Shown piece after piece: positions 13,702 to 26,169 of a stretch of DNA of 64,000 nucleotides (position 1 is the first letter of the stretch; every line of letters begins with the position of its first letter). The stretch lies in NCBI GenBank assembly GCA_037975125.1, contig CM075851.1, forward strand, positions 74,875,487-74,939,486. Direction: 5' to 3'. This stretch comes from Latrodectus hesperus. Its lineage: Eukaryota > Arthropoda > Arachnida > Araneae > Theridiidae. Both the position numbers and the translations under genes were made by a program. The notes under the pieces are model-generated. The model did no database searches. It worked only from the letters and a program-made list of their open reading frames with translations, and was not told where the DNA came from.

Positions 13702-14030
13702 TTTGCTCGGAAAGATCGGTGGCTTGGTTAATTAAGGCATTCGCGCGTTCTCATTATAGGAAGGTTGTAAGTTCGAATACCGACTCAACAGAAGATCCGT
13801 CGTGTTATCTAATGGCTGGTGGGGCACATTAAATATGCCTCGGCCTCATTGTGTTTTATACAAAATGATACTGCTAGGATGGGACCTGTTTCTAATCACA
13901 AAAATCCACCAACTTTCGGGACCACAATGACATTCTCAATGGGTGCCCTTCTATATAATGTGATATCACTTCTTCCCCTTATATTGCTGAAAGGGTGAAA
14001 TCATAATAGCCTGGCATTCTACGTAAAAAA
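13702..14030 (+). mobile_element. tRNA-derived SINE
   Basis: A sharp rise in GC marks this segment. Its head resembles a tRNA 5' half with a box-A-like GGTGGCTTGGTT at about 13719 and a box-B-like GTTCGAATAC at 13771-13780, spaced as in a polymerase III internal promoter. The anticodon arm does not fold well, so this is not a working tRNA. The body (about 13790-14020) has no coding capacity. The right end is estimated from the return to AT-rich sequence; I saw no convincing target duplication. Unlike the elements at 14386 and 16740, it lacks a CAA tail and so belongs to a different family. Confidence 0.65.
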
Positions 14031-14385
14031 CTTATATTTGCTGTTTTTCTTCGATCGTACTACGTAACTTAATATAATAACGAATTCATTTACTTTCTTA
14101 TCTAGATTTCAATTAATGCAATTCAGGGATGCATTGTTTTTATGTTATAATAGGCGAAAAATGAAGCTGGTGAATGGTGTAATAGTAATACCTGAACTTT
14201 AATTAGCTAAAATTTTATATTTATTTAGGACAATTTTTGTGACAATTTTACACGAAATTTACCTAAAATGTCGAATTCCATTTGAAAGTTAGTAGCTATA
14301 TACATTATATTTTGTATTTATGATGAAACTATGTAGTATTAAATAAGTTGCAAATAAACTTAAAGTAAATATAACTATTAAAGGT

Positions 14386-14776
14386 GAGATTCAGTGACTC
14401 AGTAGCTTCACGCCGCTTTCCATAAGCTCAGCAAAGTGAAGCATCATTTGCCGCGGACAGTGGTTGGGAGGGTGACCACGGTGTACTCTCCTTCACTGGG
14501 TTGCTGGAACTGTGTGGGTTGGGGACGTGTCCACGTTAATCTGTGACGTCCAAATTCCTTCCGCTGGTGTGGTGTGGATGTGGAGAAGAGGGTGCCAGCT
14601 CAGGTGTGGCCTCGTCATCTGACCGTGGTTCAAAATTACGAGGCGCCTTAATAAGAGCAAAATTCGTACTTTCACCTTCGTGGTGCTCTAATCCAAACGA
14701 AAGACGCATCCTATTGACTTAATTCGCACTGCCAACGGCATTGGCTTGTCCAAGTGTCATAAGCAACAACAACAAC
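14386..14776 (+). mobile_element. 5S-rRNA-derived SINE with target duplication
   Basis: The element is bounded by a perfect 12-bp direct repeat ACTATTAAAGGT at 14374-14385 and 14777-14788, which defines a 391-bp insertion. Its head is not tRNA-like. At about 14424-14481 it follows the internal promoter of 5S rRNA: GTGAAGCAT fits the box A region, and CGGACAGTGGTTGGGAGGGT followed by GACCACGG fits the intermediate element and box C (5S consensus CGGTCAGTACTTGGATGGGT then GACC). A non-coding body of about 280 bp follows. A short hairpin (TTGGCTTGTCCAA) and a CAACAACAACAACA tail end the element. It would be transcribed by polymerase III and copied by a LINE reverse transcriptase supplied in trans. 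The open frame inside it is not a gene. Confidence 0.85.
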
Positions 14777-14788
14777 ACTATTAAAGGT

Positions 14789-16726
<1,938 letters not shown>

Positions 16727-16739
16727 ATACTTTCAACTG

Positions 16740-17020
16740 CCGTCCAACTTGTCTAGTGGTCAGCGTGTCTGACTGTGGATAGGGAAGTCCTGGGTTCGAA
16801 TCCCGGTTCGGGAATGGATATACTTTCTCTCTCTATCTATCCTTTGTCTTTTCATTGTACGAATGTGTTGTCAATGGTTGTCTACCCTATAAACGGGTAC
16901 CTATGGCATGTGTGTACTGAGGAAGTCGGACTCCACACCTAAATATGGTTCAGTTGGAAAAGTGGAGCAGCGGACCCCATATTGCCAGCTTAGCTGGTAC
17001 ACGACAACAACAACACAACA
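16740..17020 (+). mobile_element. tRNA-His-like SINE with target duplication
   Basis: The insertion is flanked by a 13-bp duplication with one mismatch (16727-16739 ATACTTTCAACTG and 17021-17033 ATACATTCAACTG). The head starts GCCG and has box A (GTCTAGTGGTCAGCG, about 16751) and a perfect box B (GGTTCGAATCC, 16793-16803). The order GCCG, GTCTAGTGGT, TGTGG, GGTTCGAATCC follows tRNA-His (GTG) by eye, but the acceptor and anticodon stems are degenerate, so it is not a tRNA gene. The body is about 180 bp, ending in a hairpin (CCAGCTTAGCTGG) and a CAA-rich tail ACAACAACAACACAACA. The tail layout (hairpin plus CAA repeats) is shared with the 5S-type SINE at 14386, suggesting that the same LINE machinery copies both. 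Confidence 0.85.
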
Positions 17021-17033
17021 ATACATTCAACTG

Positions 17034-18148
17034 TTATCAACTTTCTCCTGTCCCACTTATCACAGTTTAGTTTGTGAATGCTACTTTTAACTAAGAGGAC
17101 ATAAACTTTTGAAAATTCCTTTGCTTGCAGAATTTTAATTTGTTCTATCATTTAAATTTTAAACAAATACTTGCTTTTCTATGATTTTTTCGCAATGAAA
17201 ATTTAATTGTAGTTAATAACACATATAGAAATGAAAGACAAGTAAGTTTATTTTAATTTCGAGCAATATAATTGCATCGATATTAATGTATGTTAATTCT
17301 TTCAGACTGCATATAAAACTATAAGTTATATTTCTCTGCTTTTTATAATAGAAATATGTAAATTCAAATCAAATAAAGAGTAGTGAATATTTTTTAAATA
17401 GTTTTTTTATGTTCAGATTTTCTGTTATAATAAATTTAAAAACTATTGTATTTTTAAAATTAATTTATTTTAAATTTTATATTTATGTACCAATTTAGAT
17501 TTAGAATGAAAAATATATTAAAAAAGTCATTTATTTCAATAAGCAAACGAAAGATACTGACTTTAATATAGTTGATGACGTGTGTTCTTTTAAAAGCAAA
17601 TATTTCTGATTTTCAGTTATATACTGATTTTTAAATTTAAATACTTGATTTGTATACTAATGATTATAGTAATCATTTGATGTCAAATTTCAGCATACGT
17701 TTGGAAATCAGTTGACTACATTAACTGTTCTTGATAAATTATTTAATTAAAACAATTGTACAATACTTTACGTTATAAAATGTTTACAATAATACCAGCT
17801 ATTTTTATTTTTAAACTGCCATGCAATACGAAATTTTTAATAATGATGTATTATCAGTAAGAAATTCAATGAAAAATTTTAACATCAAAGCTGGTCTAAA
17901 ATGTGTAACAAATAAAAATATTACGTATTGCAATCTGGTTTATTAATCAAAAATAAGAACTGTAATTCGACTAAAGTTCATATAAAAAAGTTACTTCTAA
18001 AGCATAAATTTTAATGAATTAATATTTAGGAATTGATTCAAGTTAACCTTGAACTGAGTTTGAAATTATTGTGAAAAAAAATTCTAAAAATTTTTTCTAT
18101 ATAGTTCGGATAAAATTAAAAGTTTGAAATTATGAAAGAAATTGATGG
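17034..18148. other. AT-rich non-coding stretch
   Basis: Nothing recognisable. Confidence 0.6.
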
Positions 18149-18476
18149 TGTAGGGACGTAAGAAAGTGGAAGTTAGAATAAGACCAAATAAAACATTTAT
18201 TACGACATTACACATGATTAAAACCGTTACAAAAGAAAATACTTAATAATAATAAACAAGGTTATATATAAGAGGTTAAGAGGTATATTACAAATAATAA
18301 ACAAAGTTATTTATGAACGGATGGTTCGTCTTCCACATTTCTCACATCTCTTTTCTCTATATCATCATCTAACTCTATTTCTTATTGGAAATGAATATTT
18401 TGTAAGTTCACTCTATTGGGCAGTAACGCCATCTCTTGTCAGTAGAGTTAATATAGATCTTTTACAGCGGGAATTT
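18149..18476 (-). mobile_element. Possible solo LTR
   Basis: On the minus strand the segment begins TGTAAAAGATC and ends CCTACA. It carries AATAAA about 60 bp before its end and is less AT-rich at both ends than the flanks, all as in a small retroviral-type LTR. There is no coding sequence beside it. The 5-bp flanks (GATGG and GCGGG on the plus strand) match at only three positions, so the target duplication is not convincing and the ends may be misplaced. It could also be a non-autonomous DNA element. Confidence 0.35.
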
Positions 18477-19416
18477 AATGACATTTTAATATGTGATAAC
18501 ATAATTGAGTATGACATAGAATTACACATCATGTACTTATTGTTAAATTGTATTTTAATATAAATTGAATATATATATTTAAAAGCATTCTCATGTCTTG
18601 TTAATGTATAAAAATCTTAATGTTAGAAAAAGCGATAAGCAAGTGAGTCAAATGAATGAGTAACCTTTTTTATATACTTGCATTAAGGAATAATGGAACT
18701 TTCAGGATCTTTACTCTCTAGAGATTGCAAACCTCATTCATTTAAATTCCTTTTTGAGTTTTTACTTACATTCATTTCCACTTATTTACTAGAATTACTT
18801 TATTGTTTTTCGAAATAAATAATTAGAAAAAGAAAGACTAGATGAAAGCATTTCATTAATTAAAATTAGTTCATATACTTTCTGAATCAACTGCAATTAA
18901 ATTGAAAGGAACACTTTGAGGGAAGCATTGTTGTTATTTTAAATGCGTATTTTTTAATTTTAACTGTAGTTCTTAAGATATTATAAAAGCTGTTACTTTT
19001 TCTTCTTATATTTATACAAATATTTGACAATAAAAATATGGGTAAATATCTATTGAAATGAAATTTTAATGATGATGTAAAACTTATATTTGGAGTTTTG
19101 TTTACCTAAGCACTTTAATAATTATATCCTTCGGTAGATCATCAGAAATAGGTCTTAAAAGTTTATATAACTATGCCTGAAAAAATTGCTTGCGTTTGGG
19201 TACTTTTTCGTTTTGAAACTTATATAATATATGAACGGTAATTTATGTTTAAATTAAAATATTTATAATTATTTGTGCTATTTTAATAATTATATACGTA
19301 ATGATTTCTGTTTGTATTTCAAAGTGTAATTGATAGAGAAAATAATTAATAAATTTTGAAATATCAGTCTAAAGTTTTATTTCAAATACTTATTTTGACA
19401 TTATAAAAAATTAGAT
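18477..19416. other. AT-rich non-coding stretch
   Basis: Nothing recognisable. Confidence 0.6.
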
Positions 19417-20571
19417 TTATACAGAGGTTATTGCAGTCAAAGAAGCTGTTAAGTTCGCTAAAAGACAATGTCTTCCTATAACTATTTGGTCAAATAGCCA
19501 GGCAGCACTTAAATCTGTCTGCAACGCAGTATCAACAAGCCCTATTGCTCGCTCTGTCCAAGCTGAATCAGTCAACTTCTTGTCCATTCTACTAAAATGG
19601 ATAAGGACCATGCTGGAACAGAAGGCAAGGAAGAGGCAAATAAGGAAGCGAGGAGTGCAGCCTCATCCTCACTCCAGTCTTTCATTGTTCCACTCCCGCG
19701 CTGCCATCTCGAACAAGAATGTCAGAAATCTATTCTTGATAACTGGCAACAAAGCTGGAAGGATGCCAGTACAGGGCTCCTTATTCATGACATGGAACTT
19801 TCTTCTCAATGAAGCCATTAAACTGGACAAGAAATGAAATTCTATTTATGTCCGGCTATGGCCCCTTTCCTACATACTTCCACCGAATGAATCTGGCAGT
19901 CTCATCTAATTGCACTTGTGGAGATATTGGCCATCCTCTCCATTACATCACGGCTTGTCCATTATCTGCTTCATGGCATCTGTCATGCCCAGACACCAGA
20001 TGGATAGTGATCTGTAAAAGCAATCCTCGTTAAAAAGATTTCCATGAGAAAAATGAATCAACTTGAGGATTTTCTAATTACTCAGGAAGGTCTTTTTACT
20101 TGATTCCAGACAACACCTGTTAGTAACTCTTCCTCCAACCCTGTGTTATATCTATCCTCTTGTTTCCTCATTTACTTAAAACTCTGCCTTACTTTGTATA
20201 GCTCCTCTACATATCTTCCACTAACTTTGTAATTCATCCCATATTTATCACTTAGTTTGTAACACAAACACCATTTGTAAATTTTCATGTCATTCACCAA
20301 CCAATTTTTTCACCATTCTTTATTTTTACTTAGTATAATATTGTTTTATTTCTCCAAAAAGTTTTGTACATACTTGTTGATTTTCCCTAATTATTTGTAA
20401 TATTTTATTAGCCTAAATTAAATTATACATTGCAGTGACAGAGATTTGAGAGCTCGGGGTCGCAAAATTGGGATTCTCCTGTAGCGGCTCCGTTTTTCTC
20501 TCCAGTGGCTTCCATCATACTGGTATAGCTCTTTTGAGCTGGGTACAGGGAAGCTCGCTGGCGTAAACGTA
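19417..20571 (+). mobile_element. 5'-truncated LINE, 3' end only
   Basis: A GC-richer block holding the end of a LINE ORF2 (RNase H and Cys-rich tail, see the pseudogene) followed by about 530 bp of 3' untranslated sequence. The 3' part includes GAGAGCTCGGGGTCGC and a small hairpin AGCTCTTTTGAGCT before the return to AT-rich DNA near 20571. Truncation at the 5' side is the usual result of incomplete reverse transcription. No clear target duplication was found. Confidence 0.8.
19421..20033 (+). pseudogene. LINE ORF2 C-terminus: RNase H and Cys-rich tail
   Basis: The translation starts inside an RNase H domain: TEVIAVKEAVKFAKR is the helix with the second acidic residue, and TIWSNSQAALKSV matches the usual strand with SDSxAAL, here with Asn in place of the catalytic Asp. 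The frame shifts near 19605, where the usual HxGIxGNExAD region appears as DHAGTEGKEEANKEAR. It shifts again near 19810 to give SNCTCGDIGHPLHYITACP, the C-terminal Cys-His motif common after RNase H in LINEs of the Jockey/I/R1 group. The first RNase H Asp and the whole reverse transcriptase are missing. It is dead through 5' truncation, at least two frameshifts and catalytic loss. Confidence 0.85.
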
Positions 20572-21427
20572 AACATTAAAATGATATCTTAAATCCTTTT
20601 TACTCACTTATCGCATTTTTCTGATCTATACAGTTGCATCTCATGTAATCAATAATAGCTTTGTGGAAAACTATCTATATCAAATATGTCAATGCTGACA
20701 AGGTTTGTTTGCAGCTCTACAGTCATGTTTCGGACATAAGGACTAATTTTATCAAGATTCATCTGTATGTGTTATTCTTATTTTCTCTCTCCAACATAAA
20801 CAATCAATTGTACTCTTTGCATTTTGTTTATATTATTTGTAATTATTTCCCTTCATGTCTCTAATACGTTATGCTTTAAATCCTATATTTGTAGGTGTAA
20901 AATTTAATATTAATAAATTAAATAAAATAAACTAAAAAAGCAATAAAAAATTTGGTTAGACTTTGTCAGATAATTTTAAAGAAACATTATACTTGCGAAC
21001 AATGACTAAAACATTTCAAAGAATTCTTGATGGGAAAAATATCTAAACATCTGAGAAAAAAATTAAAAAATGGAAATACATTAACAAGAGGAATAATTAC
21101 TTGAGCTAAATTATGAAAAAGTATTTTGATTTATTAATTGTTTTACTAAAAAATTTTGCCTATCATACGATTCTTTTCATAGACAGATTATATTTTCGGA
21201 CTACACAAATTGTATGGGAACTCTAAAAGTAAGATACATTAATCATATAAAAGAATAGTAGTTGATATGTAAGGGCTTTATATAATTTATAAATTTCTAC
21301 TCGAAATTAAAAAATAGCTGTGAGTATTCTAATACATTTACTAATTTTTCTCGTTATTAGAATCAAACTATTCAAACACCAGCATTCCAGTCAATCTCAT
21401 ATATAGTTTATCTTTAAATATTTATAT

Positions 21428-21499
21428 GAACATATAGAAAATATTTTAAATTTTTATATATAAAAATAAATAAAAACTTAAAATATTTTCTATATGTTC
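21428..21499. repeat. Perfect 21-bp inverted repeat
   Basis: GAACATATAGAAAATATTTT plus A at 21428-21448 is perfectly complementary to 21479-21499, around a 30-base AT-only loop. Outside the arms the pairing resumes after a few unpaired bases (AAATATTTAT against ATAAATATTT, about 21416-21513). The total foldback of about 100 bp looks like a tiny MITE or a structured remnant. Confidence 0.8.
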
Positions 21500-21804
21500 T
21501 TATCATAAATATTTGTTTTCTTAGGGGTTTATTTAAATGTAGTGATTCCCTTTATTGCGAAAGCTGATTTAACATGAATTTAAATGATAGAATGTGTTTT
21601 CCTTTTAAAATAGAATCACTACTATTTACTTTAAGAAAAATATATATTTCGCATTTAGTCAACCTAAATTTATTTCTAAGCAGAATGCTACAATTTACTC
21701 TCTTAATATCATTAATTTTTTTCTTTCATTTCTTGTTTGATTTCCATCTTTTGTGAAATAAACAATTTGTTTAAATCAGTTTCTGTAAAATATTAAAAAA
21801 TTAT

Positions 21805-21900
21805 AAATTTACATACTTATTGTACATACTGTAAATATGTACATTACAGTATGTACAATATGTATGTACATTACAGTATGTACAATAAGTATGTACATTT
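21805..21900. repeat. 30-bp inverted repeat with tandem duplication
   Basis: The left arm 21805-21834 pairs with the right arm 21871-21900 with one mismatch around a 36-base loop. Within it, a 27-base unit starting TTACAGTATGTACAATA is duplicated head to tail (21844-21870 and 21871-21897, one mismatch). The same motif therefore occurs once inverted and twice direct. Confidence 0.85.
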
Positions 21901-23629
21901 TTAAAGTGATATTTGATACGCAAGTAAAATTGCATTTCTTACATCGTATACTCAGTAACTAGTAAACAGGTAACATTTTATGATTTATTAACCAAAAATA
22001 AAGAAGTTTTCTTAAAATTTGCGTATTTGTGTGTACATTTCTTTCGTTGATTAAAAAAATGCAATTTATTTTAAATGTCAATTAAATAAATTCTTACTTT
22101 GTAATAAAACGTGATCACTTTATTTTTACTTAATGTTCATTAAAATCTAGTCTATCATGAGAAAAATTGAAAATCGGATATATTTCATTATATAATGGTA
22201 TTTCATTATATAATGATGATTATATATTTTTGTTATGTAATTATATAACGATTCATTATGTAATGATATTTTTATTATGAATTGATCTTTTGTATCCTAA
22301 AATTATTCTTTATTTTACTTCGAGTTACTCATATTAAAAGCGGTATTGAATTAATTTCCACTAACTTAAACTTTTTGTCGAGAATTTTGAAACTTTTTCT
22401 GAGATTTAACCATTTAACTTTGTAGAATCACTCTGAAAATGTGCATTCTCAATAAGATATTATTAAATCAACAAAGACGCATCAGTTTACAAGATTAAAA
22501 GCTTTTGGTCTTAATGTTTGTTTTTGTTAGTCTACAGTAAATTTATTGAGGCAAATCACGTTAAACCAATATTATTTTAGTTGAGGTAATGTATATAAAT
22601 TTATTTAAGAAATTAGTTTAGTGTTTGATTTAGTGTAAAAAAATGGGTAATCTCTCTGCAATGCTTAAAGCTCTTTTAGTTAATTACAAATATTTTAATC
22701 TCGGATAAATGCAGTGCAATAAAAATTATTACAAATCTTAAGTTTAAGATTTTAATAATAACCATGCATATATAAAAATTGTCCACAAAATAAAGATAAT
22801 TAAATTAGCTTTATAATTTTATAAAATCCTAAATTTTTCTATTAATTTTCAGAATTCAACCATGATAAATAGTAAGTGAATGAAATCACTTATATAATAA
22901 CATTTTGATAAGTATATTCCAACAATATAAATTACTTTAATTAATCGTATTTGACAAAATTCGAATTTGGTTGACAGGTAAAAAATTTATATTTTAGTTA
23001 ATGTATGGTCAAAACTTGAAGTGAAAAATAGTTCTCTAAAATTTCCTTTTAAATAGTTTAAGTTAAATTTGAATAAAAAATTAAAACCTTTTAAAATACT
23101 TTAAGTTTTGAAAGGCCATAACCATAGTTTTATCCCTTACCTTATTGTAAAATTAAACTTTATCTTCAGTTGTTCATAATATTTATGCAGAAATTCTAAA
23201 CTTATTTTGTAAACTTAATTACTACAAGAAGTGCAATGATAAATTTTATTTTTGGGAGCATTTACTATTATTATTGTTTCTCACTTTTAGGTTAAACATT
23301 AAGAAAATTGAATGGAACTTTAATGGAATGTTTTTCTCATACTTTTCATATTCAAAACACTAGAGAAAGAAATTTATAGTGGTGGAAAAATATTAATATT
23401 TGACTACAAAGGAGACTAGAATTTAAAGTATTAAATATATTTAATTTGATTAATTTAAATATCGAACTAAAACCAGCAATATCTTTTTCTTTATTTCTCA
23501 TATTAAAGACAAAAATTTCACCCTGTTTGTGCATTTAAATATTATGAATCTAGTTTAGTAATATTTATTAATGATATCATGTTACATTTAAATAAATTAC
23601 TTAAGAATTTATAAAAATTGACTCATTTG

Positions 23630-23960
23630 GAGCTGATCAAGGGCGAAAAAGCTGTTAATGCTATTTTTGGAATCCCATCAGTACACCAATGGTACCAGGG
23701 AATGGTATTATTATCACTGGAGTGTTGTAAGCGGGATCAGATGACTATAACCAAGCTTATAAACGGACACTTAAAATCCATATCCCTATTACTATAGAAA
23801 AAATATTTTCCCATCCTGTTTGAAGTGTGCCTACTTTCCGGCCACTCCCGATTTTATTCTGGAATGTATTTGGCTTTCCAGAACTGATTTTTCACAAGTT
23901 CAATTTTAGTGTTAAATTTTCTCACCGTGAGAAATTTCATAGACCTGATTTCTTGTCACC
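23630..23960 (+). pseudogene. Decayed LINE ORF2 C-terminus
   Basis: Plus-strand frames read MTITKLINGHLKSISLLL, then after a stop and a frameshift KYFPSCLKCAYFPATP and DFILECIW. This matches the tail of many Jockey-type LINE proteins, where a TRLRTGH segment is followed by CxxC, then His (here Phe) and a distal Cys. The segment is short, with one stop and at least one shift, and no reverse transcriptase part is visible upstream. It is separate from the copy at 19421 and not obviously close to it in sequence. Confidence 0.6.
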
Positions 23961-24009
23961 TACACCGGATATATGTATGGTGTAAGTTAGGTGATGTTTA
24001 ACTTTTTTT

Positions 24010-24260
24010 CAGAAGTCAATTTTTAAAATAAATAACATTTATTGCAGACAACACAAGTTACATAGAAACAAAAAGATTCAGGAGGACTGAAACAGCGCTT
24101 CCTCTTATCTTGAGATTTTGATTTTGAGAACAAGTGTTCTGTGTTTGGTTCAGATCTCATTGAGAGAATGTATAAACCGCTCCAACAAAGTGTGCTGATT
24201 GGTTGGGTATATTTCATGAAGTTATATAATGTAATATCATTGAAAACAGAAATTTGATAG
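24010..24260 (-). mobile_element. Possible LTR fragment
   Basis: On the minus strand there is a CCAAT box (AACCAATCAGCACA, near 24200), a TATA-like TTTATACA about 25 bp further on, and AATAAATG about 140 bp beyond that (near 24045). This order and spacing suit an LTR of the kind seen in the copia element at 30716, but ends, target duplication and coding sequence are not visible. The frame inside (about 60 residues) is not a recognisable protein. Confidence 0.25.
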
Positions 24261-25397
24261 ATAAATTTTTAGTTTCACTTCGCAATTTTTCAGTTTTACT
24301 TCGCGAATTCAAGTGTTTTATAAAAGGTCAACAGTTTTTCAGAAAAGATGTGATGAGTAACCTTAATTTCTTAGAGAAGTCGTAATGAGTCACCACATAT
24401 ACAACAACAACCACATCTTAAAACTTTTTTCAGCAGTCTTTAATATATAGCGTAATATTATTAAAGCCAATAACAAAGTATATTTAAAAAGATTTACAGC
24501 TTTATAGATAAACAGGAAAGCTTTTGGCCTTATCACTATTTAAAATGTTTCGAAACAATCGTAAACATTGTAGAAAAATATATGCACTTTAAATAGCTTT
24601 CTGTGAAATTTTTTCAAAAATGCATATACTTTCTAAAATGGTATTAAAGAAAAATATTAAAACAAAGTATTGAAAGGAGATGAGAAACAGTGGACATGTA
24701 TTAAAAAGTCCTTTTAATATTTATGTTCTCTGATTATTTTAAAATATAAAAACTTTGTAGACATCAATTTTAATGTATATCAATTTTAATGTAGTTGAAA
24801 TGAATTAATTCTTATAGTTTTACGAGTACCTTGCAATTAAGTAATACATAATTAAGTCGTAAAATTTATTAACAAATCATTGTAAATTATTCATCTAACT
24901 TATAATTTGTTAATTAGCATATTTTTCTTTTGAAAATGGAAACAATAAAGATTAAGTTCACTCGAGTTTAACTGAAATTTATCAATATTAAATCATTTTT
25001 CAAAGTTAACATTCGTTTATTTTTTTTCAAATTTATTTTCCTTTTTAGCCATGTTAAAATTAAAATGCTGAGAGTTTTCTACTCTGTCTTTTTTTAACAA
25101 TGCATTAAAAATTCCGTCAATTTATTATTATTCCTGTGTTTGTGTTAAGTTTGTTATAAGTTTCCTCATCAGTAATTAAACACTTTCGATAATTCTCGTT
25201 GTCACACTGGAAGCGATTAATGATTAATGAAATTTATCTATTTAAAGTGTTAATGCAATATTATTAGCGCATGAATTTATCTTATTGATGTCTTAAATAG
25301 TTTTTTTGCCATGTTTTTAACATCATTGCATTACTATTTGTCATTGACTATAATTTTCACAAAATTTGTATAGAACCCAATGAAAGGATAAAAATCT
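24261..25397. other. AT-rich non-coding stretch
   Basis: Nothing recognisable. An isolated ACAACAACAACCAC at about 24398 recalls the SINE tails at 14770 and 17005, but no SINE body precedes it. Confidence 0.55.
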
Positions 25398-25466
25398 GAA
25401 TCAACATTCTCCAATTCGAGATCCAAGCTCTGACCTGTGCTTTGGAAAAGCAAAGCGCTACCACTA
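25398..25466 (-). mobile_element. Fossil tRNA-SINE head
   Basis: On the minus strand the segment reads TAGTGGTAGCGCTTTGCTTT, then TCCAAAGCACAGGTCAGAGC, then TTGGATCTCGAATTGGAG. It aligns along its length with the head of the SINE at 45896-46178 (TAGTGGTAGCATTTCGTGTT, TCCAAGACACGGGTCCGAGG, TTCGATCCTCGG). Box B is decayed. It is an old or truncated copy of the same family. Confidence 0.65.
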
Positions 25467-26002
25467 TTAATATTAATTACTACGCTATTAATATTGATAA
25501 ATGTAATCTTATTTCTTAAAAAATTAACTAAAGTGTTCATGAAGTTTTTAATCTCAGTTAATAAATATTTTATATTTGAATACATATGGAAATAGAATAC
25601 ATTGCAAACAAGATATAAAATCTTTATAACTAACATTTTTACTTTTTGTAAGAAATATACATTTTATAATATAAAAGTGTAACCTATTGTGTATCAAGCT
25701 AAAAATTAATCTTTGCCATTTCCACTGTTAGGTCTATGTAACTGCGTATAAATAGTATTTTTTCTAAAAATGTGATTGGTATGTGCACTATTAATGATTT
25801 GGTCTTAGGAAAATTTGTCCTGGCAGATAAATTTAAAATCTGAAGAAACTTTATAAAGATTTTAATTTATCTTTATCCATAAAGATTTAAAATGAGTGAA
25901 GACTTTGCTTAAGATTTATTCTTAAAGCACATATTTCATAAATATTTCATAAACTGAAAATTTTTCAATTTTCACGTCTATGTAAAAAATTAGAGAAAAT
26001 CG
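25467..26002. other. AT-rich non-coding stretch
   Basis: Nothing recognisable. CTATTAATATT is repeated near 25465 and 25487, possibly marking the old SINE insertion. Confidence 0.5.
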
Positions 26003-26169
26003 ACAATCAGCGGGATATTCGAAGGAGACTGTCTTTCTTAGAAACATCTTATTCAAGCTTCTCAAAGATCATCATCTACGGAGATAGTGACTTTTGTAAG
26101 TATAAGTCCCCGGATACCTTACGGTGCCAACACAAGGGGCAAATTTTCTAGTGTTTTGACTTGGACTGC
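26003..26169 (+). promoter_or_regulatory. LINE 5' leader, likely internal promoter
   Basis: About 165 bp of more balanced composition (for example AATCAGCGGGATATTCGAAG and AGTCCCCGGATACCTTACGG) directly before ORF1. Jockey elements carry an internal polymerase II promoter in this position. No specific promoter motif was identified, so this role is inferred from position. Confidence 0.5.

Larger units (their letters stand above)
20572..23629. other. AT-rich non-coding stretch
   Basis: No recognisable genes. It contains two strong inverted repeats at 21428-21499 and 21805-21900 (listed) and repeated TTTCATTATATAATG motifs at about 22185-22270. Confidence 0.6.

Noticed and set aside
14493..14675. 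60-codon minus-strand frame
   Set aside because: It lies wholly inside the 5S-headed SINE, which is non-coding.
16740..16815. Functional tRNA-His gene
   Set aside because: Boxes A and B are good but acceptor and anticodon stems do not pair, and the sequence continues into a SINE body with a target duplication.
18321..18563. 80-codon frame
   Set aside because: It overlaps the putative LTR, has no recognisable domain and is typical of chance frames.
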